A stretch of 30,994 nt of DNA from JAGTVB01 sp964624765 (GCA_964624765.1 CAZUZO010000026.1:1-30994); one strand, 5' to 3'; shown: positions 15,181-23,244, counted from the first letter of the stretch. Numbers and translations: made by a program. The notes: a model not told the origin generated them from the sequence alone.

Positions 15181-15936
15181 TCAAGAATCCGGCTCGCCCG
15201 GCGTGAAACGCACCACAGAACCGACGCCCAGCTTCAGACGCTGTGCCGCGCTGCCCTGATTGGCCCCGATCTCCACCAAGCCATTGGAGTTCTCGTACCA
15301 CAGCAGGTCACCTGACGGCACATCGCCAAACGTGGTACCGTACGGGATACGTATGTCCCCGCAGCAAAGCCACTGGGTAGAAGGATCCTCGATGGTGGAA
15401 GCCCGGATGGCTGTCGTGGCGTTGCCGAAACCGTCAATATAGATCACCTCGCCAAGATCATCTGGCCATTGGCGATGTGCCATGCCCGCCTTCGCATCGA
15501 CCAAGGTGCCCGGTACCGTCTCCCCCCGTGCCAGTGCAGCCGCCACCGGCGCAAACAGGTCCCGGCCATGGAACGTGCTGGAAAGGCGCGACGGTTGCCA
15601 GGTAATGATCCACTTGCAGACATGACTTGCCCGACGTTGCACCAACTCGAACAGACCATTATCTGGCCCCACGAACCAGCGGCCATCGCAGTGTAGCATG
15701 ACAGGGGCGCGCATACCGGTACCGACGCCTGGATCAATGACACACAGAAAGACCGTGGCCACGGGAAACTCGGGCACTAAGGCGGCTAACAGATAGGCTG
15801 CGGCCTTCGGGTTGAATGCCGGGACATCTGACATCAAGTCGACGATGGGGATTTCCGGCGCTTGGCCGATGATCGCTGTCCTCACCTGGCCAAGATACGG
15901 CCCGGTACAGCCAAAATCTGTATAGAGGGCGATCAA
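15181..15936 (-). CDS. S-adenosyl-L-methionine hydrolase (adenosine-forming), DUF62 family
   Basis: Relative of the fluorinase/chlorinase fold that uses water or hydroxide to split SAM into adenosine and methionine. The 251-aa product has the N-terminal YTDFGCTGPYLGQV (residues 5-18), the diagnostic VIDPGVGT, FVGPDNGLFELV and STFHGRDLFAPVAA, and the C-terminal barrel domain (GDLLWYENSNGLVEIGANQGSA). The start appears to be TTG at 15936, 13 bases after the rplQ stop, because an earlier ATG at 15949 is in a different frame. It is probably co-transcribed at the end of the alpha operon. The physiological role of this family in bacteria is poorly known. Confidence 0.88.
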   Translation of the reverse strand: MIALYTDFGCTGPYLGQVRTAIIGQAPEIPIVDLMSDVPAFNPKAAAYLLAALVPEFPVATVFLCVIDPGVGTGMRAPVMLHCDGRWFVGPDNGLFELVQRRASHVCKWIITWQPSRLSSTFHGRDLFAPVAAALARGETVPGTLVDAKAGMAHRQWPDDLGEVIYIDGFGNATTAIRASTIEDPSTQWLCCGDIRIPYGTTFGDVPSGDLLWYENSNGLVEIGANQGSAAQRLKLGVGSVVRFTPGEPDS

Positions 15937-15949
15937 GCTGGACGCTCAT

Positions 15950-16336
15950 TTAATCGCCATCGCGGCTCGCGGCCGACCCCGGTCGATCCACGAGCTCAAC
16001 GAGTGCCATCGGCGCTTGATCGCCACGCCGAAATCCTGCCTTGAGTATTCGCAGATAGCCACCCGGTCGCTCCCTGAACCGCGGTCCCAGATCAGTGAAG
16101 AGCTTTCCCACCATGCTGCGGTCTCGGAGTCTGGCAAAAGCCAACCGCCGCTTCGCAACGCTGTCGCTCTTAGCAAGGGTGATCAACGGTTCGACCACGC
16201 GCCGCAACTCCTTGGCTTTGGGTAGCGTGGTGTGGATAACTTCATGCCGGAGCAGTGATACAGACATGTTCCGAAACATTGCCTTTCGATGACTGCTCGT
16301 TCGGCTAAAGTAACGTCCGCTATTTCGATGACGCAT
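15950..16336 (-). CDS. rplQ: 50S ribosomal protein L17
   Basis: Large-subunit protein near the peptide exit tunnel. The 128-aa product begins MRHRNSGRYFSRTSSHRKAM and contains ELRRVVEPLITLAK and LRDRSMVGKLFTDLG, the usual conserved blocks; length is close to the E. coli 127 aa. It follows rpoA by 33 bases, the standard end of the alpha operon, and is followed here by the SAM hydrolase gene, which is not part of the classical operon. Confidence 0.98.
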   Translation of the reverse strand: MRHRNSGRYFSRTSSHRKAMFRNMSVSLLRHEVIHTTLPKAKELRRVVEPLITLAKSDSVAKRRLAFARLRDRSMVGKLFTDLGPRFRERPGGYLRILKAGFRRGDQAPMALVELVDRPGSAASRDGD

Positions 16337-16369
16337 CGTTCTGTTCCAGAAGGACTTAAATGATATCTC

Positions 16370-17371
16370 TTAAAGGGCGTCGCGCTCCCGGTCATGCAAT
16401 CCAGGCGGCGGCCAATTCTCCAATCGCATGCCGAGCGATAAGCCGCGCGTGGCCAGCACATCCTTTATTTCCGTCAATGATTTTTTTCCGAGATTCGGGG
16501 TTTTCAGCAGCTCCACCTCGGTGCGCTGAATCAAGTCACCCACATAGAAGATATTCTCGGCCTTCAGACAATTCGCTGAGCGGACGGTCAGCTCGAGATC
16601 GTCAACTGGCCGCAACAGAATCGGATCCATTTCCATCTGGGGTTGAGAAGCACGCACTTCCTGGCGGGCCGTCAGATCCACGAATACCGACAGCTGCTCC
16701 CGCAGCACTCCGGCCGCATGGCGAATGGCCGATTCCGGATCGAGGGTCCCATTGGTCTCGAGTTCGATGATCAAACGATCCAGATCGGTGCGCTGCTCAA
16801 CGCGAGCGCTCTCCACCGTATAGGTGACGCGCCGTACCGGGCTGTAGGAGGCATCTAACAGTAGCCGGCCGATGGTCCGATTTCCCTCACCTTCCCCGAG
16901 ACGCGCTGCTGCCGGCTGGTAACCCCGGCCCGTTGCCACTTTGAGCCGCATCTTGACCTCACCCTCCTCGTTGAGATGGGCAATGACATGATCCGGATTC
17001 ACCACTTCAACATCATGGTCGAGAGCGATATCTCCAGCCAGGACGGTGCCCGGTCCCTTCTTCTCTAAGGTGAGCGTCGCCTCTTGGCGGGCGTGCATCC
17101 GAATCGCCAACCCTTTCAGGTTGAGGAGGATCTCCGTGACGTCCTCCTGCACACCGTCTATGGTAGTGTATTCATGAAGCACACCGTCGATCTCCACTTC
17201 CACCACGGCAGCACCCGGCATGGAGGACAACAGCACCCGGCGCAACGCGTTTCCTAGCGTATGCCCGAAGCCCCGATCGAGGGGTTCGATGGTCACCCTC
17301 GACGTCTGCTTCGCAACATGCCTGACATCGAGAAGGCGCGGTTTCAAGAGCTCCGTCGCCATACCTTGCAT
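16370..17371 (-). CDS. rpoA: DNA-directed RNA polymerase alpha subunit
   Basis: Assembles the polymerase core through its N-terminal domain and contacts UP elements and activators through its C-terminal domain. The 333-aa product begins MQGMATELLKPRLLDV (E. coli begins MQGSVTEFLKPRLVDI), with RGFGHTLGNALRRVLLSSMPG in the NTD and the alpha-CTD from about residue 255, including the ELTVRSANCLKAENI DNA-contact region and LLKTPNLGKKSLTEIKD. It lies between rpsD and rplQ in the normal alpha-operon order, 24 bases after rpsD. Confidence 0.99.
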   Translation of the reverse strand: MQGMATELLKPRLLDVRHVAKQTSRVTIEPLDRGFGHTLGNALRRVLLSSMPGAAVVEVEIDGVLHEYTTIDGVQEDVTEILLNLKGLAIRMHARQEATLTLEKKGPGTVLAGDIALDHDVEVVNPDHVIAHLNEEGEVKMRLKVATGRGYQPAAARLGEGEGNRTIGRLLLDASYSPVRRVTYTVESARVEQRTDLDRLIIELETNGTLDPESAIRHAAGVLREQLSVFVDLTARQEVRASQPQMEMDPILLRPVDDLELTVRSANCLKAENIFYVGDLIQRTEVELLKTPNLGKKSLTEIKDVLATRGLSLGMRLENWPPPGLHDRERDAL

Positions 17372-17395
17372 GGGTTCTATCCCTCAAACAATCGA

Positions 17396-18019
17396 TTACT
17401 TGGAATAAAGCTCAACAACGAGTTGCTCGTTGATATCGGGCGGTAGGTCTCCCCGCTCGGGCACCGCCTTAAAGAGACCCTCCGCCTTCTTACTGTCCAC
17501 CTCCACCCAGTCAGGGAACCCGTACTGCTCTGCAACCGCCAACGCTTCCTGAACCCGAGGCTGTTGCTTCGCCTTTTCTCGCACCACCACCGTATCGTTG
17601 GCACGCACCTGATAGGAGGGGATATTGACGCATTTTCCGTTTACTAGGATCGCCTTGTGGCTCACCAGCTGGCGCGCTTCGGCACGGGTAGCACCGAATC
17701 CCATGCGATACACGACATTGTCTAATCGGCACTCCAGGAGCTTCAGCAAATTCTCTCCGGTCATGCCTCTCCTGCGGGAGGCTTCCTTGAAATAATTGCG
17801 AAACTGCCGTTCCAGGATGCCATAGGTGCGACGCAACTTCTGCTTCGCTCTCAGTTGCAGCGCATAATCAGACAGGCGGCCCCTGCGCAAAAGCCCATGC
17901 TGCCCAGGCGGATGCTCGAGCTTACATTTTGAATCCAGCGCACGGGTTCTGCCTTTCAGCGACAGATCCGCCCCTTCTCGTCGACTCAAGCGACATTTCG
18001 GGCCAATATATCTAGCCAT
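17396..18019 (-). CDS. rpsD: 30S ribosomal protein S4
   Basis: Primary 16S rRNA binder that starts 30S body assembly; in E. coli it also represses the alpha operon by binding the rpsM leader. The 207-aa product begins MARYIGPKCRLSRREGADL and has the S4 RNA-binding domain (ECRLDNVVYRMGFGATRAE in part, LVSHKAILVNGK). It has Cys9 and Cys32 but not the four-Cys zinc set of thermophile S4. The frame is open upstream to 18172 through repeat sequence; the ATG at 18019 gives the family N-terminus. A 348-bp gap with repeat elements separates it from rpsK, whereas the two are normally adjacent. Confidence 0.98.
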   Translation of the reverse strand: MARYIGPKCRLSRREGADLSLKGRTRALDSKCKLEHPPGQHGLLRRGRLSDYALQLRAKQKLRRTYGILERQFRNYFKEASRRRGMTGENLLKLLECRLDNVVYRMGFGATRAEARQLVSHKAILVNGKCVNIPSYQVRANDTVVVREKAKQQPRVQEALAVAEQYGFPDWVEVDSKKAEGLFKAVPERGDLPPDINEQLVVELYSK

Positions 18020-18036
18020 CGTCCTACAGTGACCTC

Positions 18037-18179
18037 TGAGGTTGTGAGAAAACCTGCTCCACGACCCGAGAGCGGCGTTGGGCGGTGCTCGCTCCTCGCC
18101 TATCGACTTGATATGTCTCTCGGCTTGGCGCCGCCCGCCTGGCTCTCGGCCCGCTCGCAACGGTTTTTCCACAACCTCT
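18037..18179 (+). repeat. Family A element between rpsK and rpsD
   Basis: About 143 bp, same orientation as the 30781 copy: left end TGAGGTTGTGAGAAAACC, then CGGCGTTGGGCGGTGCTCGC and TCCTCGCCTATCGACTTGATATG, right end GGTTTTTCCACAACCTCT. The ends carry a few changes but still pair. It finishes only 17 bases upstream of the rpsD start codon as read on the minus strand, so it forms most of the rpsD upstream region. Confidence 0.88.
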
Positions 18180-18367
18180 CAGGGCTTGTGAATCAACAAC
18201 CATGGCTTGCCGACGGCGACGCTTGCGGCTCGCCTCGTGTCGACGAAGTCTCGTAGCCGAGAAGCTTTGTCAAAAATTGCTGCATTCAAAGGGGACGAGC
18301 ATAGGCCGCGCCAAGTGGTCACCGCGAGGCGAAACGATGATCCAGGCCGGTATTCTTCAACAACCTC
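18180..18367 (+). repeat. Second, strongly decayed element next to the rpsK stop
   Basis: Starts with CAGGGCTTGTGAATCAACAACC (from about 18179) and finishes TTCTTCAACAACCTCTCAGAC (to about 18373), both resembling family A termini with indels. GAGAAGCTTTGTCAAAAATTGCTGC near 18259-18283 in turn resembles the family B left end. Probably an old composite of both families; the internal sequence is no longer recognisable and has no gene. Confidence 0.4.
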
Positions 18368-18757
18368 TCAGACACGACGCCGTTTCGGTGGACGACACCC
18401 ATTATGGGGAATAGGTGTCACATCGATAATGCTCATGATCTTGAATCCCGAGTTATTCAAGGCTCTGACGGCCGACTCCCGACCGGGACCTGGCCCCTTC
18501 ACACGCACCTCGAGATTTTTCATTCCAAACTCTTGGATGATCTCCCCAACCCGGCTGGCTGCGACCTGAGCAGCAAAGGGCGTACTCTTACGTGAGCCCT
18601 TGAACCCGCTGCTTCCTGCCGTCGTCCAGGCCAACATATTGCCCTGGCGATCGGTGATACTGATAATGGTGTTATTGAAGGAGGCATGGATATGAGCGAT
18701 GCCATCGCTGACGTGCCTTTTGACCTTCTTGCGAGCGCGAGCGGAACTCTTTGCCAT
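18368..18757 (-). CDS. rpsK: 30S ribosomal protein S11
   Basis: Platform protein of the small subunit near the mRNA exit and the Shine-Dalgarno helix. The 129-aa product, the same length as in E. coli, has the conserved blocks GIAHIHASFNNTIISITDRQGN, AGSSGFKGSRKSTPFAAQVAA in part and a C-terminal IIDVTPIPHNGCRPPKRRRV. The upstream AGGAATTTAGGC gives a plausible ribosome-binding site. It is 15 bases after rpsM and, unusually, 348 bases before rpsD. Confidence 0.98.
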   Translation of the reverse strand: MAKSSARARKKVKRHVSDGIAHIHASFNNTIISITDRQGNMLAWTTAGSSGFKGSRKSTPFAAQVAASRVGEIIQEFGMKNLEVRVKGPGPGRESAVRALNNSGFKIMSIIDVTPIPHNGCRPPKRRRV

Positions 18758-18772
18758 TGCCTAAATTCCTAC

Positions 18773-19129
18773 CTACTTGCGTATCATACGGCGCGGACCC
18801 TTGCGGGTTCTTGCATTGGTATGGGTGCGCTGCCCCCTGACCGGGAGCCCACGCCGGTGGCGTATACCGCGGTAACACCCGAGATCCATCAGACGCTTGA
18901 TGTTCATGGAAACCTCTCGCCTTAGGTCCCCTTCGATGGTGTACTTGCCCACCTCCGAGCGCAACCTCTCGAGATCCGCTTCGCTTAGTTCCTTGAGCTT
19001 GGATTCGGGCTGGATACCGACCCCTTCGCAAATTCGCAACGCACTGGTGCGTCCGATCCCGTAGATCGACATGAGTGCAACCCATGCATGCTTTCTGTCA
19101 GAAATATTGATGCCAGCGATTCGTGCCAT
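18773..19129 (-). CDS. rpsM: 30S ribosomal protein S13
   Basis: Head protein of the small subunit that contacts the P-site tRNA and the inter-subunit bridge. The 118-aa product begins MARIAGINISDRKHAWVAL and contains YGIGRTSALRICEGVG, the helix-two-turn-helix region, and the basic tail RGQRTHTNARTRKGPRR. It opens the alpha operon (rpsM-rpsK-rpsD-rpoA-rplQ). In E. coli its leader folds into the S4-binding pseudoknot; the 19130-19261 region may hold an equivalent, but it was not identified. Confidence 0.98.
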   Translation of the reverse strand: MARIAGINISDRKHAWVALMSIYGIGRTSALRICEGVGIQPESKLKELSEADLERLRSEVGKYTIEGDLRREVSMNIKRLMDLGCYRGIRHRRGLPVRGQRTHTNARTRKGPRRMIRK

Positions 19130-19261
19130 GCCTCAGCTCGCTCCAAACGCGCCCACAATACCGACTTCCCTCGAGCGATCCTCCTGGAGAGGTTAGCGGA
19201 GTCGGTTCTCCCGGCCTGCTCTCCGAGCACTCAATGGTTGTCACAATAGCCTACTATCCTA
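19130..19261. other. rpsM leader region, no recognised element
   Basis: This 132-bp stretch lies between a family B element and the rpsM start. On the minus strand it is the expected place for the S4-controlled leader of the alpha operon. Purine-rich segments such as GGAGAGCAGGCCGGGAG could pair, but no convincing pseudoknot or promoter was recognised by eye. Confidence 0.3.
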
Positions 19262-19480
19262 AGAAACCGTTCTAAAAACTACTGCGCTTGCCTGAGCGCG
19301 TTGCGCAGCGGCTCGCCATCCTCATGTACTCCCTTGTACACTCCGGTGGTGACTCGCCCCGTCCCTGGGGGCTCGCCCCTTCGGGGCCAGCTTAACGCTC
19401 TTCAAAATCGTTCCGGACGATTTTGTCGCCGCTGCGCGCCTGGCTCTGCCGGCGCTCGTGACATTTTTAAAACAGCTTCT
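19262..19480 (+). repeat. Family B element, complete copy between rpmJ and rpsM
   Basis: A 219-bp copy starting AGAAACCGTTCTAAAAACT and ending ATTTTTAAAACAGCTTCT. From ACTGCGCTTG onward it is nearly colinear with the 5180-5399 copy, including GCGCAGCGGCTCGCCATCC and the 9-bp-arm hairpin at 19403-19425. The left terminus has changed from AGAAGCTGT. It is the main content of the 378-bp gap between rpmJ and rpsM. Confidence 0.9.
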
Positions 19481-19507
19481 AAACGGCCTCTCATGACCTC
19501 CAGTGGC

Positions 19508-19621
19508 TCATCCCTGACGCTGTTTATGCCGTGCGTCCTTACAAATGATCCGCGTCACGCCCTTGCGCTTGATCACTTTGCAATGGCGACAGATCTTCTT
19601 GATGGAGGCTCTAACTTTCAT
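19508..19621 (-). CDS. rpmJ: 50S ribosomal protein L36 (zinc-binding form)
   Basis: A 37-aa basic protein: it begins MKVRASIKKICRHCKVI, continues KRKGVTRIICKDARHKQ and ends RQG. It has the zinc ligands Cys11, Cys14, Cys27 and His32, so it is the C+ form. It binds 23S rRNA below the peptidyl-transferase region. Position between secY and rpsM is the standard one. It begins 65 bases after the secY stop and ends 27 bases before the family B element. Confidence 0.97.
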   Translation of the reverse strand: MKVRASIKKICRHCKVIKRKGVTRIICKDARHKQRQG

Positions 19622-19686
19622 TTTCCGATATCTCAGCTCAGGTGGTCTGGCCCTACCGAACCGTGGGCCGTCCCCTACGTCATCTC

Positions 19687-21042
19687 TTACCGAGGCACAC
19701 CGGGACGCCCATAGCCTTTTAGGTTGGCCTTCTTCAGCAGCCCCTCATATTGGTGCGACATCATATGCGCCTGCACCTGCGCTATGAAATCCATCACCAC
19801 CACGACGATGATGAGCAGCGACGTACCCCCAAAATAGAAAGGCACGTTCCAGCGTAGGATCATGAATTCGGGTAACAAACACACCGCAGTGATATAGATC
19901 GAGCCCGCCACCGTCAGCCTCGTCATGACCGTATCGATGTAGCGCGCCGTCTGCTCGCCAGGGCGAATTCCCGGAATAAACGCCCCTGATTTTTTCAGGT
20001 TATCCGCTGTCTCACGTGGATTAAACACCAAGGCCGTATAGAAAAAACAGAAGAATACAATCGCTGCCGCATACAACAACACGTAGAGTGGTTGGCCAGG
20101 GGACAAGGTCGTGGCAATCTCGCCCAACCAGCTCAACCCTTCCGTACTGCCGAACCAGCCCGCCAAAGTGGCCGGAAACAGGATGATGCTGGAAGCGAAG
20201 ATAGGGGGTATGACTCCCGCCATGTTGAGCTTCAGCGGCAAGTGACTGCTTTGACCAGCGTACAGCTTGCGGCCCACCTGCCGCTTGGCGTAGTTAACCG
20301 TTATGCGCCGCTGGCCGCGTTCCACGAACACCACGAAACCGGTAACGCCGAGTGCGATGGCCAGCAACAGAAACAGCATCAACACGTGTATCTCGCCCGT
20401 GCGACCGAGTTCGAGAGTCCCCCCTATCGCCGACGGTAGGCCGGCAACGATGCCAGCGAAGATGATGATCGAGATGCCATTACCGACACCACGCTCCGTG
20501 ACCTGCTCACCGAGCCACATCAGAAAGATAGTGCCCGTTACCAACGTAATCACCGCCGTTATCCGAAACGCGAGGCCCGGATCGATAACCACCGCCGCGC
20601 CACCAGCATGTTGGGTTTCCAGCGCAATCGCAACGCCGAGCGCTTGGAAAGTGGCCAGGAACACCGTACCGTAGCGGGTGTATTGGGTGATCTTGCGACG
20701 ACCCGCCTCTCCCTCTTTCTTAAGCTGCTCAAGCTTTGGGTGGACGACCGTCAGCAGCTGCATGATAATGGCTGCCGATATGTACGGCATGATACCGATG
20801 GCGAAGAGCGAGAACCGCTCGAGAGAGCCTCCCGAGAACATGTTGAACATGTCTAAGATGGTGCCCCGATGCTGATCAAAAAGCTCAGCAAGGGCCACCG
20901 GGTCGACACCGGGAACCGGGATAAAGGAGCCTATGCGGAATACCACCAAGGCGAGCAACACAAACAGCAAACGCTGTCTGAGCTCGACCGAAGGCGCCAA
21001 CCCGGAGCCCGTCGCCATCCCTTTCGAGTCCTGTCTAGCCAT
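19687..21042 (-). CDS. secY: Preprotein translocase channel subunit SecY
   Basis: Forms the protein-conducting channel of the inner membrane with SecE and SecG. The 451-aa product has ten predicted helices, the N-terminal RIGSFIPVPGVDP, the plug region FNMFSGGSLERFSLFAIGIMPYISAAI in pieces, VERGQRRITVNYAKRQVGRK in the cytoplasmic loop, and FNPRETADNLKKSGAFIPGIRPG. ATG directly follows the rplO stop (TAG then ATG), so translation is probably coupled. Normal position near the end of the spc operon. Confidence 0.99.
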   Translation of the reverse strand: MARQDSKGMATGSGLAPSVELRQRLLFVLLALVVFRIGSFIPVPGVDPVALAELFDQHRGTILDMFNMFSGGSLERFSLFAIGIMPYISAAIIMQLLTVVHPKLEQLKKEGEAGRRKITQYTRYGTVFLATFQALGVAIALETQHAGGAAVVIDPGLAFRITAVITLVTGTIFLMWLGEQVTERGVGNGISIIIFAGIVAGLPSAIGGTLELGRTGEIHVLMLFLLLAIALGVTGFVVFVERGQRRITVNYAKRQVGRKLYAGQSSHLPLKLNMAGVIPPIFASSIILFPATLAGWFGSTEGLSWLGEIATTLSPGQPLYVLLYAAAIVFFCFFYTALVFNPRETADNLKKSGAFIPGIRPGEQTARYIDTVMTRLTVAGSIYITAVCLLPEFMILRWNVPFYFGGTSLLIIVVVVMDFIAQVQAHMMSHQYEGLLKKANLKGYGRPGVPR

Positions 21043-21486
21043 CTAGTCCTCGATACGGCCACCCGCCGCTTCGATGATGGCTCGGGCACCGCGAGTCACC
21101 GCTAGCCCTCGCAGGGCAACCGGTCGGTCTAAACTGCCCGACGCGATCACCTTGACCCGACACACCGGTTGGTCGACCAGCTTACTGGCTTTGATGGCTT
21201 CCAAGTCGATCACCCCGCCTGCTTCCACCACTAACCGCGCCAGGGCGTCCAAGCGCACTTCGCCGCGGGTCTTGGCCTTGCGCGACCGAAACCCATATTT
21301 CGGCAAACGCCGCTGCAACGGCATCTGGCCGCCTTCGAAGCCCTTGGCACTACCGCCGCCGGCGCGCGAGCTTTGCCCCTTGTGCCCCCGACCACAGGTC
21401 TTGTCGGAACCAGAGCCGACGCCCCGTCCGAGACGTTTTCCGGCACGTCTCGCACCGGGCCCGGGTTTTAGAGTATTCAAACGCAT
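21043..21486 (-). CDS. rplO: 50S ribosomal protein L15
   Basis: Late-assembling large-subunit protein. The 147-aa product begins MRLNTLKPGPGARRAGKRLG and has the glycine-rich GRGHKGQSSRAGG extension and FEGGQMPLQRRLPKYGF, typical of the family (144 aa in E. coli). It follows rpmD by four bases and directly abuts secY. Confidence 0.98.
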   Translation of the reverse strand: MRLNTLKPGPGARRAGKRLGRGVGSGSDKTCGRGHKGQSSRAGGGSAKGFEGGQMPLQRRLPKYGFRSRKAKTRGEVRLDALARLVVEAGGVIDLEAIKASKLVDQPVCRVKVIASGSLDRPVALRGLAVTRGARAIIEAAGGRIED

Positions 21487-21490
21487 GGCT

Positions 21491-21691
21491 CTAACCTTGC
21501 TGGACCTGGAGCAGATAAGCGATCTTTCGGATCATACCGCGTGTATTCGGCGTGTCGTCAACCCGCACCGTCTGACGGATGCGTCGCAGACCCAGCCCCC
21601 GCGCACAGGCCTGATGAGCCGCCGGCCTGCCAAGCAAACTTCGCACCAATGTAACCTGTATCTGCTGTTGCTGGTTCGCGCGCGTATTCAT
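21491..21691 (-). CDS. rpmD: 50S ribosomal protein L30
   Basis: Small large-subunit protein, 66 aa here against 59 in E. coli because of a short Gln-rich N-terminal extension (MNTRANQQQQ). Core matches are VTLVRSLLGRPAAHQA, GLGLRRIRQTVRVDDTP and GMIRKIAYLL. The ATG directly follows the rpsE stop (TAA then ATG). A later start is not available without cutting the first beta strand, so the extension is probably real. Confidence 0.96.
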   Translation of the reverse strand: MNTRANQQQQIQVTLVRSLLGRPAAHQACARGLGLRRIRQTVRVDDTPNTRGMIRKIAYLLQVQQG

Positions 21692-22201
21692 TTACTGCCC
21701 CAAGATCTCGTTGAGTGCCTTGCCGCGCTTGGCAGCCACCCGCTCCGGGTCGGCGATTCGAGCTAGTCCCTTGATGGTCGCCCGAACGACGTTGATGGGA
21801 TTGCTCGATCCAATACACTTGGCCAGGACATCGCGCACACCGAGCACCTCGAACACGGCCCGCATCGCGCCACCGGCGATGATGCCCGTGCCCTCGGAAG
21901 CGGGCTGCATGTATACGGTCGCGGCACCGTGGCGCGCCGTCACTGCGTATTGCAAAGTCGAGCCCCGCAGCGGCACCCGAACCAGGTTGCGACGTCCGCT
22001 CTCCATCGCCTTCTGAATGGCAGCGGGGACCTCCCGTGCCTTGCCCCGGCCAAATCCCACCCGGCCACTGCCGTCGCCCACGACGGTGAGTGCCGTGAAC
22101 CCAAACTGTCGACCGCCCTTGACCACCTTAGCGACCCTATTGACAGCGACCAGCTTCTCAATCAGTTCACTTTGTTCGTAGCGTTCCGCGCCGTTCGCCA
22201 T
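21692..22201 (-). CDS. rpsE: 30S ribosomal protein S5
   Basis: Small-subunit protein important for decoding accuracy and mRNA helicase action at the entry channel. The 169-aa product has the S5 double-stranded-RNA-binding part (ELIEKLVAVNRVAKVVKGGR), FGFTALTVVGDGSGRVGFG and, in the C-terminal domain, GTGIIAGGAMRAVFEVLG and GSSNPINVVRAT. It follows rplR after 93 bases, longer than usual. Confidence 0.98.
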   Translation of the reverse strand: MANGAERYEQSELIEKLVAVNRVAKVVKGGRQFGFTALTVVGDGSGRVGFGRGKAREVPAAIQKAMESGRRNLVRVPLRGSTLQYAVTARHGAATVYMQPASEGTGIIAGGAMRAVFEVLGVRDVLAKCIGSSNPINVVRATIKGLARIADPERVAAKRGKALNEILGQ

Positions 22202-22294
22202 CTCTCTCGTTCCTCAGCCTTCGCCTATCCATGACCCCGTGGGGTCGATACAGTTTTTGTTTAAAAAACCCATTCCGCGGGAATTATCCTACGG

Positions 22295-22648
22295 TCAAAA
22301 TTCCAATCCACCGGCACGACCGGCGTCTGCCAGGGCCTTGACCCGCCCGTGGTATTTAAACCCCGATCGGTCGAAACCCACCAGGCTGATGCCCGCTAAC
22401 CGCGCCCGTTCAGCGATGACTTCCCCAACCACGGCGGCCGCCTCCACGTTGCCGCCACGCTTGATCCGTGTCTTGACCCCAGGCTCCAGAGTCGACGCAC
22501 TGACCAACACTCGATCGCCCTGCGGCGCAATGATCTGAGCATACACGTGGCGCAACGTCCTGTGCACGCACAAACGCGGTCTTCCCAGCACCCGCAGCTT
22601 AGCCCGGGCACGCCGAGCACGGCGCAAGCGCATCGTCTTATTGTCCAT
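22295..22648 (-). CDS. rplR: 50S ribosomal protein L18
   Basis: Binds 5S rRNA together with L5 and L25. The 117-aa product, the E. coli length, has RRARRARAKLRVLGRPRLCV at the basic N-terminus, FRSLRHVYAQII-like RTLRHVYAQIIAPQGDRVL, and the C-terminal GFDRSGFKYHGRVKALADAGR. It is 45 bases after rplF. Confidence 0.98.
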   Translation of the reverse strand: MDNKTMRLRRARRARAKLRVLGRPRLCVHRTLRHVYAQIIAPQGDRVLVSASTLEPGVKTRIKRGGNVEAAAVVGEVIAERARLAGISLVGFDRSGFKYHGRVKALADAGRAGGLEF

Positions 22649-22693
22649 GGTCTCGTCCTACTTCTTGGCATTGGTCATCGTGCAGACCACGGC

Positions 22694-23233
22694 CTATTTC
22701 TTCTTAGCGACCTTGCGCACAATGGTCTCGGCCGCCAAGCGAATGCCTTTTCCCTTGTACGGCTCTGGGGCTCGGAAGCCGCGAATGGTCGCGGCCACTT
22801 GGCCAACCTGTTGCTTATCGATGCCCTTGACGATGATTTCCGTCTGCGTCGGCGCTTCGATGGTCACGCCTGGGGGGGGCTGGAATTCAACGGGATGCGA
22901 ATAGCCGAGAGCGAGGTGCAAGATGTCACCCTTTACTTGGGCACGATAACCGACCCCCACCAACTCGAGCTTTCTGTCAAACCCCTGACTGACTCCCCTG
23001 ACCATGTTCTGCACCAGCGCACGTGTCGTGCCCGCCAAAGCGTCCGCATTGGGAACCCCTTCTCGGGGCGCGAAGGTGAGCACCTTGCCATCCTCCTGAT
23101 TCACACGCACACCCCGGTGAAGCGGATGCCGAAGGGCGCCTTTGCTTCCTTGCACGCTAATCGAGCCATCATCGAGATGCACCTGAACGCCCTCTGGGAT
23201 ATGCACGGGATACTTTGCGATCCTGGACATCAA
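22694..23233 (-). CDS. rplF: 50S ribosomal protein L6
   Basis: Large-subunit protein at the base of the L7/L12 stalk near the sarcin-ricin loop. The 179-aa product has two L6 repeats, with RIAKYPVHIPEGVQVHLDDG at the start, GVSQGFDRKLELVGVGYRAQ in the middle and the C-terminal RGFRAPEPYKGKGIRL, ending KKK. A run of G residues at 22871-22877 encodes Pro-Pro. It follows rpsH after 11 bases. Confidence 0.98.
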   Translation of the reverse strand: MMSRIAKYPVHIPEGVQVHLDDGSISVQGSKGALRHPLHRGVRVNQEDGKVLTFAPREGVPNADALAGTTRALVQNMVRGVSQGFDRKLELVGVGYRAQVKGDILHLALGYSHPVEFQPPPGVTIEAPTQTEIIVKGIDKQQVGQVAATIRGFRAPEPYKGKGIRLAAETIVRKVAKKK

Positions 23234-23244
23234 CGGCTACCTCA

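Noticed and set aside
18020..18172. 51-codon N-terminal extension of S4 in frame through the family A element
   Set aside because: The S4 family begins MARYxGP, which matches the ATG at 18019. The open frame upstream reflects stop-poor GC-rich repeat sequence.
22202..22294. Possible regulatory element in the rplR-rpsE gap with GTTTAAAAAACCC
   Set aside because: The AT-rich piece has no paired arms or promoter boxes that could be defended, and it does not match family A or B ends well.
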